Positions 23,850-30,199 are shown, counted from the first letter of the stretch. The stretch: 38,602 bases of DNA from Anaerolineales bacterium (GCA_021462845.1 JAJTXU010000014.1:1-38602), one strand, 5' to 3'. Notes: generated by a model not told the origin, from the letters alone. Numbers and translations are program-made.

Positions 23850-24080
23850 ATGTCGGAAAAAATAATTGCGGGTTCTGCGTTTCAAAGCGAAGGCGGAAGA
23901 TTGTCACGGAGAGAGGAAGCGTTTCGGATCGAACGTCTTGGCAAGCTGAATGATCGGCGCGAGGCGGCGCGCGGGATCAGAAAAAAATCAGAACGCGCGG
24001 CAGCGTTGCGAGCGGTCGCGGATGACTATCGGCGATTGAACATGATCGCCACCTGCGCGCAAGTGTTGAAGGAGATATAG
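23850..24080 (+). CDS. 76-residue helical basic protein, unknown
   Basis: AAGGAGAATGT precedes the ATG at 23850. The sequence is strongly charged and helical (RREEAFRIERLGKLNDRREA, then RRLNMIATCAQVLKEI). No family is recognised. It ends directly before the next ATG. Confidence 0.5.
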   Translation: MSEKIIAGSAFQSEGGRLSRREEAFRIERLGKLNDRREAARGIRKKSERAAALRAVADDYRRLNMIATCAQVLKEI

Positions 24081-24290
24081 ATGCCGACACCGGATACGAA
24101 AGAGACTCCGCAAGTGGATGCGTTACGCGCAATGCAGGATGTGTTTACGAACGATGAGATCAAACGGTTAGCCGAGGCATGTAAAGAGGCACAGGAAAAT
24201 ATGTTTGCCGAAGTCATCATCAAGTACGAACATGGATCGCCGCACTTCATCATTGCCAAGTCGGAAGTGTATCGGAGAGTGAGATCATGA
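24081..24290 (+). CDS. 69-residue acidic protein, unknown
   Basis: The ATG at 24081 immediately follows the previous stop. An N-terminal helical acidic segment (VFTNDEIKRLAEACKEAQEN) is followed by strands (FAEVIIKYEHGSPHFIIAKS). The stop overlaps the RusA-like gene start (ATGA). The function is unknown. Confidence 0.5.
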   Translation: MPTPDTKETPQVDALRAMQDVFTNDEIKRLAEACKEAQENMFAEVIIKYEHGSPHFIIAKSEVYRRVRS

Positions 24291-24568
24291 AAGTAACCAT
24301 TGATCATCGCTTCATATCGCTCAACGACTACATCCGAGTGGAGCGCGCAAACCGATATAAAGCGGCGAAGGTCAAGCAGGAAGAAACCGAAGCGGCGCGA
24401 TTGTATGTGCTGGATCGTCAACCTGTGCGAGAGTATCCCGTGATCGTTTGGTTCACATGGTTCAGGAAGAACGGGCGCACCGACCCCGACAACATCGCGT
24501 TCGCGGCGAAGTTCATTTTGGATGGGTTCGTGCAGGCAGGCGTGTTGCGCGCGCATGGGAAAGCATGA
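24287..24568 (+). CDS. rusA: RusA-like Holliday junction resolvase, C-terminally short
   Basis: This 93-residue protein from ATG 24287 has the RusA core: a strand (YPVIVWFTWFRK) followed by GRTDPDNIAFAAKFILDGFV, where D-x-D-N and the Lys and Asp further on match the RusA catalytic pattern. Family members are near 120 residues and place a third catalytic Asp about 20 residues after D-x-D, in a G-x-x-x-x-D-D type motif. Here the protein ends GVLRAHGKA with no Asp. It may be inactive, or a frameshift may have removed the end. It would resolve branched phage DNA. Confidence 0.7.
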   Translation: MKVTIDHRFISLNDYIRVERANRYKAAKVKQEETEAARLYVLDRQPVREYPVIVWFTWFRKNGRTDPDNIAFAAKFILDGFVQAGVLRAHGKA

Positions 24569-24578
24569 CGGAGGAAGT

Positions 24579-24776
24579 GTGAAAGTGTTGCGTGTGGATG
24601 TGACGGAGTATCGCCCATATATCGAGGTATTGGCGGACGCGCTGAATGAGCGAGGTGTCTATCGAATGTCATTGACGGACGCGGTGAAGATCGCCATCGA
24701 AAAAGCAGTGGAGAACCTACTGCCCGATGTGGAAATCAAAAAGACGCGGAAGAAGTACATCGAGATTAATTTTTAG
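24579..24776 (+). CDS. 65-residue protein at the edge of the cassette array
   Basis: The GTG at 24579 follows GGAGG at 24570-24574. The sequence (VKVLRVDVTEYRPYIEVLAD, then SLTDAVKIAIEKAVENLL) has a strand then helices with a Lys-rich end, somewhat like ribbon-helix-helix antitoxin-type proteins but not clearly so. It is the last phage gene before the integron cassette array, whose left junction is 24 nt after its stop. Confidence 0.5.
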   Translation: MKVLRVDVTEYRPYIEVLADALNERGVYRMSLTDAVKIAIEKAVENLLPDVEIKKTRKKYIEINF

Positions 24777-24788
24777 ATGTACATTCCG

Positions 24789-24794
24789 TATAAT
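24789..24794 (+). promoter_or_regulatory. TATAAT box just upstream of the cassette junction (Pc-like)
   Basis: A perfect -10 hexamer lies 6 nt before GTTAGAC at 24800-24806, so transcription would start at the recombination point itself. The -35 region is weak (TTAATT with a 17-bp spacer, 3 of 6 matches). It is placed to express newly inserted cassettes, like the Pc promoter of integrons. The function is inferred. Confidence 0.5.
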
Positions 24795-24799
24795 CCCTA

Positions 24800-24806
24800 G
24801 TTAGAC
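24800..24806 (+). other. Left cassette junction, attI/attG-like GTTAGAC
   Basis: GTTAGAC matches the integron core GTTRRRY and is followed by CCCCT, as at the later junctions 25770 and 26312. The sequence to the left lacks the paired attC arm (no TAACGC block) and is phage DNA. This is therefore the insertion point of the cassette array rather than another attC. Confidence 0.7.
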
Positions 24807-24831
24807 CCCTATCTTGCAAAAGGAGAATCGC

Positions 24832-25050
24832 ATGGCAAAAAGAAAAGGTTACGCAATTATTCGCATCCATATTCAGCGAGAAATTGAAGTTGAATTGGAT
24901 GATGAGATTGAATCTCACAATGATGGCATTATGCCGCAGGTCGAAAAAATTGTGGCAGAGAAATACGGCGAACTCAATTTTGACATTGACGAGCCTGATG
25001 AAATTGAAATCTTGGAATGTGACTACGCCGATAACGGCGGCGGGGTCTAA
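24832..25050 (+). CDS. Cassette 1 ORF, 72-residue acidic protein
   Basis: The ATG at 24832 follows AAAAGGAG. The protein starts basic (MAKRKGYAIIRIHIQREI) and then becomes very acidic (DIDEPDEIEILECDYADNG). It has a strand-helix-strand appearance, like a small ferredoxin-like or OB-type fold; no family is known to me. Its stop codon TAA lies within the RYYYAAC end of attC 1, the usual compact layout of integron cassettes. The crossover-to-crossover cassette is 24801-25131. Confidence 0.65.
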   Translation: MAKRKGYAIIRIHIQREIEVELDDEIESHNDGIMPQVEKIVAEKYGELNFDIDEPDEIEILECDYADNGGGV

Positions 25051-25137
25051 CAAAGCGTGAACCTGACGCTTCGCCATGTGCCTGCATGGCGCAACAAACT
25101 TATAAAGGCTTCGCGCAGGTTACGCAAGCCGTTAGAA
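25045..25137 (+). repeat. attC site 1
   Basis: The ends are GTCTAAC (25045-25051) and GTTAGAA (25131-25137, last base off consensus). The inner arm GCGTgAACCTGaCGC (25055-25069) pairs with GCGCAGGTTACGC (25113-25125), leaving G and A unpaired as extrahelical bases. The spacing and the two bulges are the hallmark of attC recombination sites. Confidence 0.85.
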
Positions 25138-25144
25138 GGCTACC

Positions 25145-25462
25145 ATGCAAATACCTCGTGTCGGTCAGCGTTGGGAATTTCGTCTGATGTCTGGTCATAA
25201 AACAATAAAGACCATAGAGCGCATATATTGGAAACAAAGCAAAATGAATCCAAATCGCAAGATTGCAATGATTGAATTTAAGCACACTCCAAACGCTCGT
25301 TATATCCCAAATTATTCTGTGCGTGTTTTTTTACAGCACAGAATGGCACGCCTTCTAACATCGCGTGCAAGCGACGGCTTGGAGTCGCCCGCTAAAAATC
25401 AGTCATCCACCGCAGATGTCAAAACCCCTGCGAAGAAGCGCAAAGTTACCAGCCGCGCTTAA
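25145..25462 (+). CDS. Cassette 2 ORF, 105 residues, reading through its attC
   Basis: The ATG at 25145 lies 7 nt after the attC 1 end. Residues 1-70 look folded and basic (PRVGQRWEFRLMSGHKTIKT, then IAMIEFKHTPNARYIPNYSV). The last 35 residues or so (from LTSRASD) are encoded by attC 2 itself, since the frame runs through that site to a TAA inside its right arm. The tail is Ser/Lys-rich and basic. The function is unknown. The cassette spans 25132-25471. Confidence 0.55.
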   Translation: MQIPRVGQRWEFRLMSGHKTIKTIERIYWKQSKMNPNRKIAMIEFKHTPNARYIPNYSVRVFLQHRMARLLTSRASDGLESPAKNQSSTADVKTPAKKRKVTSRA

Positions 25463-25477
25463 CGCAAACCGTTGGGC
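25353..25477 (+). repeat. attC site 2
   Basis: The left end TTCTAAC has its first base off consensus; the right end GTTGGGC (25471-25477) is a perfect GTTRRRY. The inner arm GCGTgCAAGCGaCGGC pairs with the sequence around GCCGCGCTTAACGC, with one mismatch and the same extrahelical G and A as in the other sites. At 125 bp it is one of the two longest. Confidence 0.75.
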
Positions 25478-25501
25478 AGACCCCAACAGAAAGAAGTAAT
25501 C

Positions 25502-25723
25502 ATGGCTAATCAAATCAAAACCTTCAAATGGCGGTTTGTCCCAAAGGCTATTAAGCAGGAATGGCTTGCGCTAAATTGGATTACCCTTGAAATGTGCGAG
25601 CGTGCAAAATGGGAACGCATTATAGACCGCCGCGGAAGGGTGACTTGGCGCATGAATGAAGGGCAGTATATCCCAGTGTTCAGTCTGCCCAACAATGCGT
25701 CCACCCGACAGGGGCGGGCGTAG
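25502..25723 (+). CDS. Cassette 3 ORF, 73 residues
   Basis: The ATG at 25502 is preferred over upstream TTG frames; AGAAAG lies 8 nt before it. The protein is basic and Trp-rich (MANQIKTFKWRFVPKAIKQE, then LNWITLEMCERAKWERII, then GRVTWRMNEGQYIPVF). No family is recognised. The last 12 residues or so are encoded within attC 3. The cassette spans 25472-25770. Confidence 0.55.
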   Translation: MANQIKTFKWRFVPKAIKQEWLALNWITLEMCERAKWERIIDRRGRVTWRMNEGQYIPVFSLPNNASTRQGRA

Positions 25724-25776
25724 GTTATTTTTGGACGAGTGCTATCCGCCCCTGCGGGTAACGCTCGCCGTTAGAC
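25687..25776 (+). repeat. attC site 3
   Basis: The ends are GCCCAAC (25687-25693) and GTTAGAC (25770-25776), both perfect consensus. The arm GCGTcCACCCGaCAGGGG pairs with CCCCTGCGGGTAACGC, leaving C and A unpaired at the same two positions as in the other sites and one C/A mismatch. It is 90 bp long. Confidence 0.85.
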
Positions 25777-25821
25777 CCCTTCTTGAAAAATTATCTCACC
25801 CCTATAACAGAAAGGTTATCT

Positions 25822-26205
25822 ATGGACGAAGCCGAAATCAAGCAGAAGTTAGACCAATTGGCAGAGTTTCAGGCGCAACGCGACGCGGCTATGCTTGAAA
25901 AACAAGCCCTGCTCGATGAAATCTATACCGCAGAAATCAAGGCGCGTATGGCTGAAATCGAAGCCGAGTTCGCAGGCAAGACCGAAGGCGTTACCGCCAA
26001 CATCGCCTCTCTCGAAGCCGAAATCAAGCAGGCTGTCATCACTCACGGCGCAAGCGTGAAAGGCTCATTCTTCCACGCCGTCTTTGCCAAAGGTCGCGTC
26101 TCTTGGGATACGAAATCCCTCGATGGTTACGCAACCGCTCATCCCGAATTGCTGTCATTCCGCAAAGAGGGTGAGCCATCCGTCTCTCTCCGTGTTGCAA
26201 AATAG
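25822..26205 (+). CDS. Cassette 4 ORF, 127-residue coiled-coil protein
   Basis: The ATG at 25822 is chosen, with AAAGG upstream; a TTG at 25783 would add 13 residues without a ribosome site. Residues 1-75 form a coiled coil (IKQKLDQLAEFQAQRDAAML, then MAEIEAEFAGKTEG). A compact C-terminal part follows (VKGSFFHAVFAKGRVSWDTK, then FRKEGEPSVSLRVAK). A coiled coil followed by a short strand-rich end somewhat resembles phage Gam-like or Gp157-like proteins, which protect DNA ends or bind nucleases, but this is weak. The cassette spans 25771-26312. Confidence 0.65.
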   Translation: MDEAEIKQKLDQLAEFQAQRDAAMLEKQALLDEIYTAEIKARMAEIEAEFAGKTEGVTANIASLEAEIKQAVITHGASVKGSFFHAVFAKGRVSWDTKSLDGYATAHPELLSFRKEGEPSVSLRVAK

Positions 26206-26212
26206 GCACGGG

Positions 26213-26318
26213 GTCTAACAAAGCGTGCACCCGACGCGCGAAAGTCGGGGCACAAAAGTCGATCTAAAACTAGCAAAAGTTCTGCGAAGCCCGCGCGCGG
26301 GTAACGCAAAAGTTAGAC
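26213..26318 (+). repeat. attC site 4
   Basis: The ends are GTCTAAC (26213-26219) and GTTAGAC (26312-26318), perfect consensus and complementary to each other. The arm GCGTgCACCCGaCGCGCG pairs with CGCGCGCGGGTAACGC, leaving G and A extrahelical and one C/A mismatch. It is 106 bp long. It starts 7 nt after the stop of the cassette 4 ORF. Confidence 0.85.
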
Positions 26319-26485
26319 CCCTGTTCTTTACCATGTGTATTCCGCTAGGCTGATAATCGTTTTGGGGTCGCGCCCTGAAAATATCGGCAGTTATAAAATG
26401 TCTTCAATCTGGACATCCTAGCGCGTACAATTCCCCGTCATGCTCACAGACGTTGGCTAATAATATCGCAACCAAGAGTGGCGGG
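26319..26485 (+). other. Cassette 5 body with no ORF
   Basis: Between attC 4 and attC 5 there are 167 bases in which I find no frame longer than a few codons on the plus strand. Minus-strand frames here run across attC 5 and look like chance. A TATAAA at about 26392 could be a -10 box. It may carry a promoter or a small RNA, or be a decayed cassette. Confidence 0.55.
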
Positions 26486-26613
26486 GTCTAACAAAGCGTG
26501 AACCTGACGTGTGGGATTCTCCCCGTTTTCTGGCTTGGTTCTGGCTTCGGGTTTTTCCTGCTCACAAGAAGTATCCACACCCGCCCACACGCAGGTAACG
26601 CGAACCGTTGGGC
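26486..26613 (+). repeat. attC site 5
   Basis: The ends are GTCTAAC (26486-26492) and GTTGGGC (26607-26613). The arm GCGTgAACCTGaCGTGTGGG pairs with CCCACACGCAGGTAACGC, again with extrahelical G and A. Its first 28 or so bases match attC 1 exactly. It is 128 bp long and marks the right edge of the array. Confidence 0.85.
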
Positions 26614-26630
26614 AGACTCGGAGAAACGTC

Positions 26631-26798
26631 ATGGATACAGATAAGATTTTGTTATTGATTTTGGCGGCACTCTTGCTTCCATCGATTGGCATTGGTTTGT
26701 CCGCAATGGCGGGCGGTCAAAATCGTGTCAGCCGCCGACCGCCCGAACATCCGCCTGGCTGGAATAATCGCCAGCGGTCAAAGCGTTCGGGGGAGTGA
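26631..26798 (+). CDS. 55-residue membrane protein just right of the array
   Basis: The ATG at 26631 lies 17 nt after attC 5, with a GGAG 9-12 nt upstream. One strong membrane helix (ILLLILAALLLPSIGIGLSA) follows a short acidic start, and the tail is basic and Pro/Arg-rich. No attC follows it, so it is either a phage gene that lay next to the insertion point or a former cassette that lost its attC. Its end overlaps the late promoter at 26796. Confidence 0.55.
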   Translation: MDTDKILLLILAALLLPSIGIGLSAMAGGQNRVSRRPPEHPPGWNNRQRSKRSGE

Positions 26799-26804
26799 TA
26801 TAAT
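26796..26804 (+). promoter_or_regulatory. Extended -10 promoter of the lysis-packaging operon (copy B)
   Basis: TGATATAAT is a perfect -10 with the TGn extension. GTCAAA at 26777-26782 is a poor -35. The expected transcription start is near 26811. The layout copies that at 5766 before the capsid operon. Confidence 0.7.
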
Positions 26805-26829
26805 CTCACGCACATAAATTTGTTCAAGC

Positions 26830-26848
26830 CCGCAGACAGAGAAACGGG
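26830..26848 (+). promoter_or_regulatory. Conserved 19-nt leader element (copy B)
   Basis: CCGCAGACAGAGAAACGGG is identical to 5797-5815, beginning 25 nt after the -10 box and running into the terminator stem. It is the only long identity between the two leaders apart from the -10 box. Confidence 0.65.
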
Positions 26849-26878
26849 GCAGTCCACCGACTGCCCCGTTTTTGTTTT
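26844..26878 (+). terminator. Intrinsic terminator (attenuator) in the lysis-operon leader
   Basis: ACGGGGCAGTC (26844-26854) pairs perfectly with GACTGCCCCGT (26859-26869) around CACC, followed by TTTTT-G-TTTT. Its stem sequence differs from that of copy A beyond the shared ACGGG, yet pairing is perfect in both, so the hairpin itself is under selection. It lies 31 nt before the first lysis gene. Confidence 0.85.
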
Positions 26879-26908
26879 CTTCGGGCAACTATTCAAAGGA
26901 GAGTTCCC

Positions 26909-27301
26909 ATGAAACGCAATTGGAAAGTGATCGTGTTCGCTGTTGTCGCCGCTCTGCTCCTGGCTGGATGTTCGAGTGCGCAGGGTGTGGCGCAGGATGT
27001 GGTCGAGTTGCCTGTGGAGTTGCAAGCGTTGATTGGCTCGGGAATCGCGTACCTGATCGGGTTGGTTCTGCGCGGCAGGGTTCCGCTTGGGTATGAGCAG
27101 GAGATCGCCTCGGCAATTACTGGCGCAGTACTGACGGTGATCGGTGTGGTTTTGAAACTCATCCCGCAGGAGTTCGCGCCTGTTGCGACCGCCGTGCTTA
27201 CCCTGATCGTCGTGTTACTCGGCACGTTGCAAGGCGCTCGCTTGCTATTCATTGCATTCGGCAAGAAGGACGCGGCGCAACGCGCTCATCTCATCCCGTA
27301 G
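26909..27301 (+). CDS. Lipobox membrane protein, possible holin
   Basis: This 130-residue protein has AAGGAGAG before its ATG. The N-terminus is a lipoprotein signal peptide with LLLAGCSS (Cys21 as lipidation site). Further hydrophobic helices follow (ALIGSGIAYLIGLVL, then ITGAVLTVIGVVLKLI, then VATAVLTLIVVLLGTL). Several spans in a small protein directly upstream of a holin-like gene and an endolysin suggest a holin or lysis accessory. A lipobox in such a protein is unusual and may be coincidental. The role is inferred from position. Confidence 0.55.
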   Translation: MKRNWKVIVFAVVAALLLAGCSSAQGVAQDVVELPVELQALIGSGIAYLIGLVLRGRVPLGYEQEIASAITGAVLTVIGVVLKLIPQEFAPVATAVLTLIVVLLGTLQGARLLFIAFGKKDAAQRAHLIP

Positions 27302-27310
27302 CAGGAAGCC

Positions 27311-27709
27311 ATGCCATCCTCCAAGCAGAAGACCATTGACGAACGACTTGCCGAACACTCCCGCCGCATACGGCTGATGGAAGAGGTATTCATGCCAATG
27401 GCGCGCGCTTCGATGGAGATATTGAACGGCAAGGACGGTCAGCCTGGCATGGCGGAGAATGTCAGGAATATCCGCGCTGATTTGGAGGAGTTGATCCAGT
27501 CGCAGAAAGCAGAGCAGTCTGAATCGCGCGCCATCCGCAAGGATGGATTTGACCGCATCGGAAGCCTTGAGGATTGGAGGCGCGAATTGGACATGGCGAC
27601 CGACATCAAAATGGCAGGCGTGAAGATGAGCGCGAACACAAAGATCGCGCTCATCAATGGCTTGTTTGTTTTACTGACCGGTCTGGTCACCTATTTTGCT
27701 AGCAGGTAA
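27311..27709 (+). CDS. XhlA-like holin (haemolysin XhlA type)
   Basis: This is 132 residues, with AGGAAG before the ATG. A soluble, helical, charged N-terminal region (ERLAEHSRRIRLMEEVFM, then NIRADLEELIQSQKAEQSES) precedes a single C-terminal membrane helix (IALINGLFVLLTGLVTYFAS). That is the layout of XhlA-type lysis proteins, which associate with membrane and endolysin. The endolysin gene starts 4 nt after its stop. Confidence 0.65.
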   Translation: MPSSKQKTIDERLAEHSRRIRLMEEVFMPMARASMEILNGKDGQPGMAENVRNIRADLEELIQSQKAEQSESRAIRKDGFDRIGSLEDWRRELDMATDIKMAGVKMSANTKIALINGLFVLLTGLVTYFASR

Positions 27710-27712
27710 CCT

Positions 27713-28891
27713 ATGCGACACAGTAAACGTTGGTTCAATGGGTCGGTGTTGTGGCACTGGCTGAAAGGCTATGAGCGACTCGGTGTATACCGGGATATTG
27801 TCGCCGCCGAACAGTACATCATCCTCGATGTGAGCAGGTGGCAGGGCGAGATCAACTTCGCCACTGCCAAAGCCGCAGGCGCGAAAGGGATCATCTTCAA
27901 GTGTGCGCAGGGGACAACGCCTGACCCGCGTTTCGCCGACAGTTGGCATCGCGCAAGAGAGGCAGGACTCCTGCGCGGGGCGTACTTGTTTTACGACAGT
28001 CGTTCGCATCCAGTGGATCAAGGCAATTTCTTCTGGGATATGTTGCATAGCGATCCGCCTGAGATCGGGTACTGGTTCGATTATGAAGAGTCGTATGGCG
28101 GTCCCTATGGCGGAGCGCGTAACCTGCGTTTGTGCATCGAGACATTCCTGGCGGTCTCTGGTGTGAGCGATATACAGGTCGGCATTTACACTGGTTACTA
28201 TTACTGGATCGCGCACAGTTCCACCGCTCGCGCCGACATGGACTTCTTCGCGCGGTTCTGGTTGTGGATCGCATGGTACGGAGACGCGGATGATGTGCGT
28301 ATCCCGATCCCGTGGAAAGAAGAGACAACGTTGTTATGGCAGTACGACACGCCTGCGCGCGGTCGAGAGTTTGGAATGGACTCGGATGAAGTGGACATGA
28401 ACCGAGTGGTCGGAAGCGTTGATCGCTTCCTGGATGTATTCAATGTTGGCGGGGAGGTTCCGCCGAGTTTACCCACAGAAGAAGGAGAGAATCCCATGTA
28501 TATATGTGTTGTATCCCCCGGCAAAGCGCCAAAGATTTACGCGGGTCCTACTGTGAAATCGCCGAGTCATGGGTATCTGCAATCTGGACAGTCGTTCAGC
28601 GCCTTACAGGTAAAGACGGATGTGACTGACCCGAAGCGACCAGGTCGGCAGGTGTGGCTGGAGATGACAGATCACCGCTGGACGTTCGCTGAGTATCCAC
28701 GCATGGACGGATCGCCGGAGATATTTGTTATCTATAAGGCAGTGGACGAGCCTCCGCCTCCGCCCCAAGAAGGCGGCGATGCTCCCGACGAGATACCGAT
28801 TGTCGTATCGGCTGGCGCGACGATCAAGATTGGGGAGCAAACGCATATCTACCAGAGCGAGGCGGTCACGGTCACAGCGCGGAAGGTGTAA
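27713..28891 (+). CDS. GH25 endolysin (muramidase)
   Basis: This is 392 residues. Residues about 35-245 are a glycoside hydrolase 25 domain: DVSRWQGEINF (catalytic-site Asp near 39), then GIIFKCAQGTTPDPRF, YWFDYEES (acidic residues near 122-125), GIYTGYYYW, and LLWQYDTPARG. It hydrolyses the glycan backbone of peptidoglycan. A C-terminal half of about 140 residues carries an SH3-like or wall-binding stretch (YAGPTVKSPSHGYLQSGQSF) and a Pro-rich hinge (DEPPPPPQEGG) before a short beta tail. No signal peptide is seen, so it needs a holin. Confidence 0.85.
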   Translation: MRHSKRWFNGSVLWHWLKGYERLGVYRDIVAAEQYIILDVSRWQGEINFATAKAAGAKGIIFKCAQGTTPDPRFADSWHRAREAGLLRGAYLFYDSRSHPVDQGNFFWDMLHSDPPEIGYWFDYEESYGGPYGGARNLRLCIETFLAVSGVSDIQVGIYTGYYYWIAHSSTARADMDFFARFWLWIAWYGDADDVRIPIPWKEETTLLWQYDTPARGREFGMDSDEVDMNRVVGSVDRFLDVFNVGGEVPPSLPTEEGENPMYICVVSPGKAPKIYAGPTVKSPSHGYLQSGQSFSALQVKTDVTDPKRPGRQVWLEMTDHRWTFAEYPRMDGSPEIFVIYKAVDEPPPPPQEGGDAPDEIPIVVSAGATIKIGEQTHIYQSEAVTVTARKV

Positions 28892-28892
28892 C

Positions 28893-29639
28893 GTGGATGT
28901 GACGATCAGTCTCAATGTTCAGGTCGGAGAACCGACAGTAGGTTCGGGGTGGTTGCGCGCGCAGGTATTACCTGACTGGTTATCTGGCGCGGCAGACCCG
29001 CCTTTCACGGTGCGCGAGGTCGCGCCGGATCCGCAGGTGAATCGCATTGGCGTTTTCAACGATCACAAGAGTCACAATAAGGTGACTCTCAATCGGGAGC
29101 AACAAGTTTTTTGGGCTGACCTGATGGCAATGCACAAGTTCGGCAAGGTTTTGTCGAAGTGTTCGAAAGAGGAAGCCGATTACATCCGTAACAGGTTCTC
29201 TGCCATCATAGGTCCGTCGGTCTTTCTCACGAATCGCCCGCCGACCGAGGACGTGAGGGATTATGTGAACGGTACAGGGCAAGGTCTATCTGAACCCGCG
29301 TTGGCGGCGTTGATCTGCGGAGGGTGTACGGTGTGGGTGAAACCAGCAGGAAAGAATGATCGCGGTGTGGAGATGGTGGAGGTGTATTCGTTCCTGGATG
29401 GTGAGCCGTTGCCGTCGGTCACCCCTGAAACATTGCTCGATCCGCGCGTGTTGTGGGCGACGGCGATCTTTGGTTATGAAAGTGTGCGCCCGTTCTCGAC
29501 ATTGGGCGAGGGCGTTGGCGTCCCGTATCCGCTGATCACCAAAGAGCGATACTACTATCCTGCAAGTGGAGTTCAGGTCTACTCAATGGATGCTCCGTTC
29601 CGTTCTCAGTATTATCCACCGAGGAGTACTTACCCGTAA
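28893..29639 (+). CDS. 248-residue protein before the terminase, unknown
   Basis: The GTG at 28893 follows GGAAGGTG at good spacing and lies just after the endolysin stop. The first 60 residues are strand-like (VDVTISLNVQVGEPTVGSGW). The middle is helical (NREQQVFWADLMAMHKFGKV, then SKEEADYIRNRFSAII) and the end is aromatic-rich (YYYPASGVQVYSMDAPFRSQ). No family is recognised. Its stop overlaps the TerS start (TAATG). It could belong to either the lysis or the packaging set. Confidence 0.55.
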   Translation: MDVTISLNVQVGEPTVGSGWLRAQVLPDWLSGAADPPFTVREVAPDPQVNRIGVFNDHKSHNKVTLNREQQVFWADLMAMHKFGKVLSKCSKEEADYIRNRFSAIIGPSVFLTNRPPTEDVRDYVNGTGQGLSEPALAALICGGCTVWVKPAGKNDRGVEMVEVYSFLDGEPLPSVTPETLLDPRVLWATAIFGYESVRPFSTLGEGVGVPYPLITKERYYYPASGVQVYSMDAPFRSQYYPPRSTYP

Positions 29640-30199
29640 TGGCAGGCAAGAAGAAGAAATACAAAGAAAATGTGATCGCCTTCGGGGAGGCGTACCTGGC
29701 GAGCATGAACCAGACGCAAGCCTATGTAGACACGCACCCGAAGGCGTCACGCGAGACGGCTTACCGCGCGGGAAGTCGGCTTATGAGAAATGATGAGGTG
29801 CGAGCCTACATCGAGGAGAAAATTGCCGAGCGGCACATGGGAGCGAACGAAGCGTTGGCGATCCTGGCGAACCAGGCACGCGCCGACATCGGACGGTTTC
29901 TCAAAGTGGAAGACGGGCATGTGTACTTCGACTTCGGAAACCCCGAAGCGAAAGCGCACATGAACTTGATAAAGAAGATCAAGACCAAGCGCAAACGAGA
30001 GATCGTGAAAGGCAAGGCGTCCGAAGAATGGGAACACGAGTGGGTGGAGGTGGAGTTACACGATGCGCACGCGGCGGTCGTTGACATCGGGCGGCACTTC
30101 AAACTATTCACGGACAAGTTCGAGGCGACGAACACATTGAACATCGTCGGTCTCGAACAGATCATGGACATGGTGTATGGCAAGCCTAACAGCGGATAG
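29639..30199 (+). CDS. terS: Terminase small subunit
   Basis: This 186-residue protein shows the Terminase_2 pattern: FGEAYLASMNQTQAYVDTHP, then SRETAYRAGSRLMRNDEVRA, then YIEEKIAERH. This is a helix-turn-helix region followed by helices. It recognises phage DNA to start packaging and loads the large subunit. It lies directly before TerL and overlaps it by 23 nt if the first TerL ATG is used. Confidence 0.85.
   Translation: MAGKKKKYKENVIAFGEAYLASMNQTQAYVDTHPKASRETAYRAGSRLMRNDEVRAYIEEKIAERHMGANEALAILANQARADIGRFLKVEDGHVYFDFGNPEAKAHMNLIKKIKTKRKREIVKGKASEEWEHEWVEVELHDAHAAVVDIGRHFKLFTDKFEATNTLNIVGLEQIMDMVYGKPNSG

Noticed and set aside
24800-26613. CRISPR array as the explanation of the spaced repeats
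   Set aside because: Repeat units differ in sequence and length (90-128 bp), have internal pairing with bulges, and alternate with ORFs; this is the attC pattern.
24766-26692. Minus-strand ORFs sharing a VHALLDP motif in the cassette region
   Set aside because: The shared peptide is simply the translated complement of the conserved left arm of attC sites, not a protein family.
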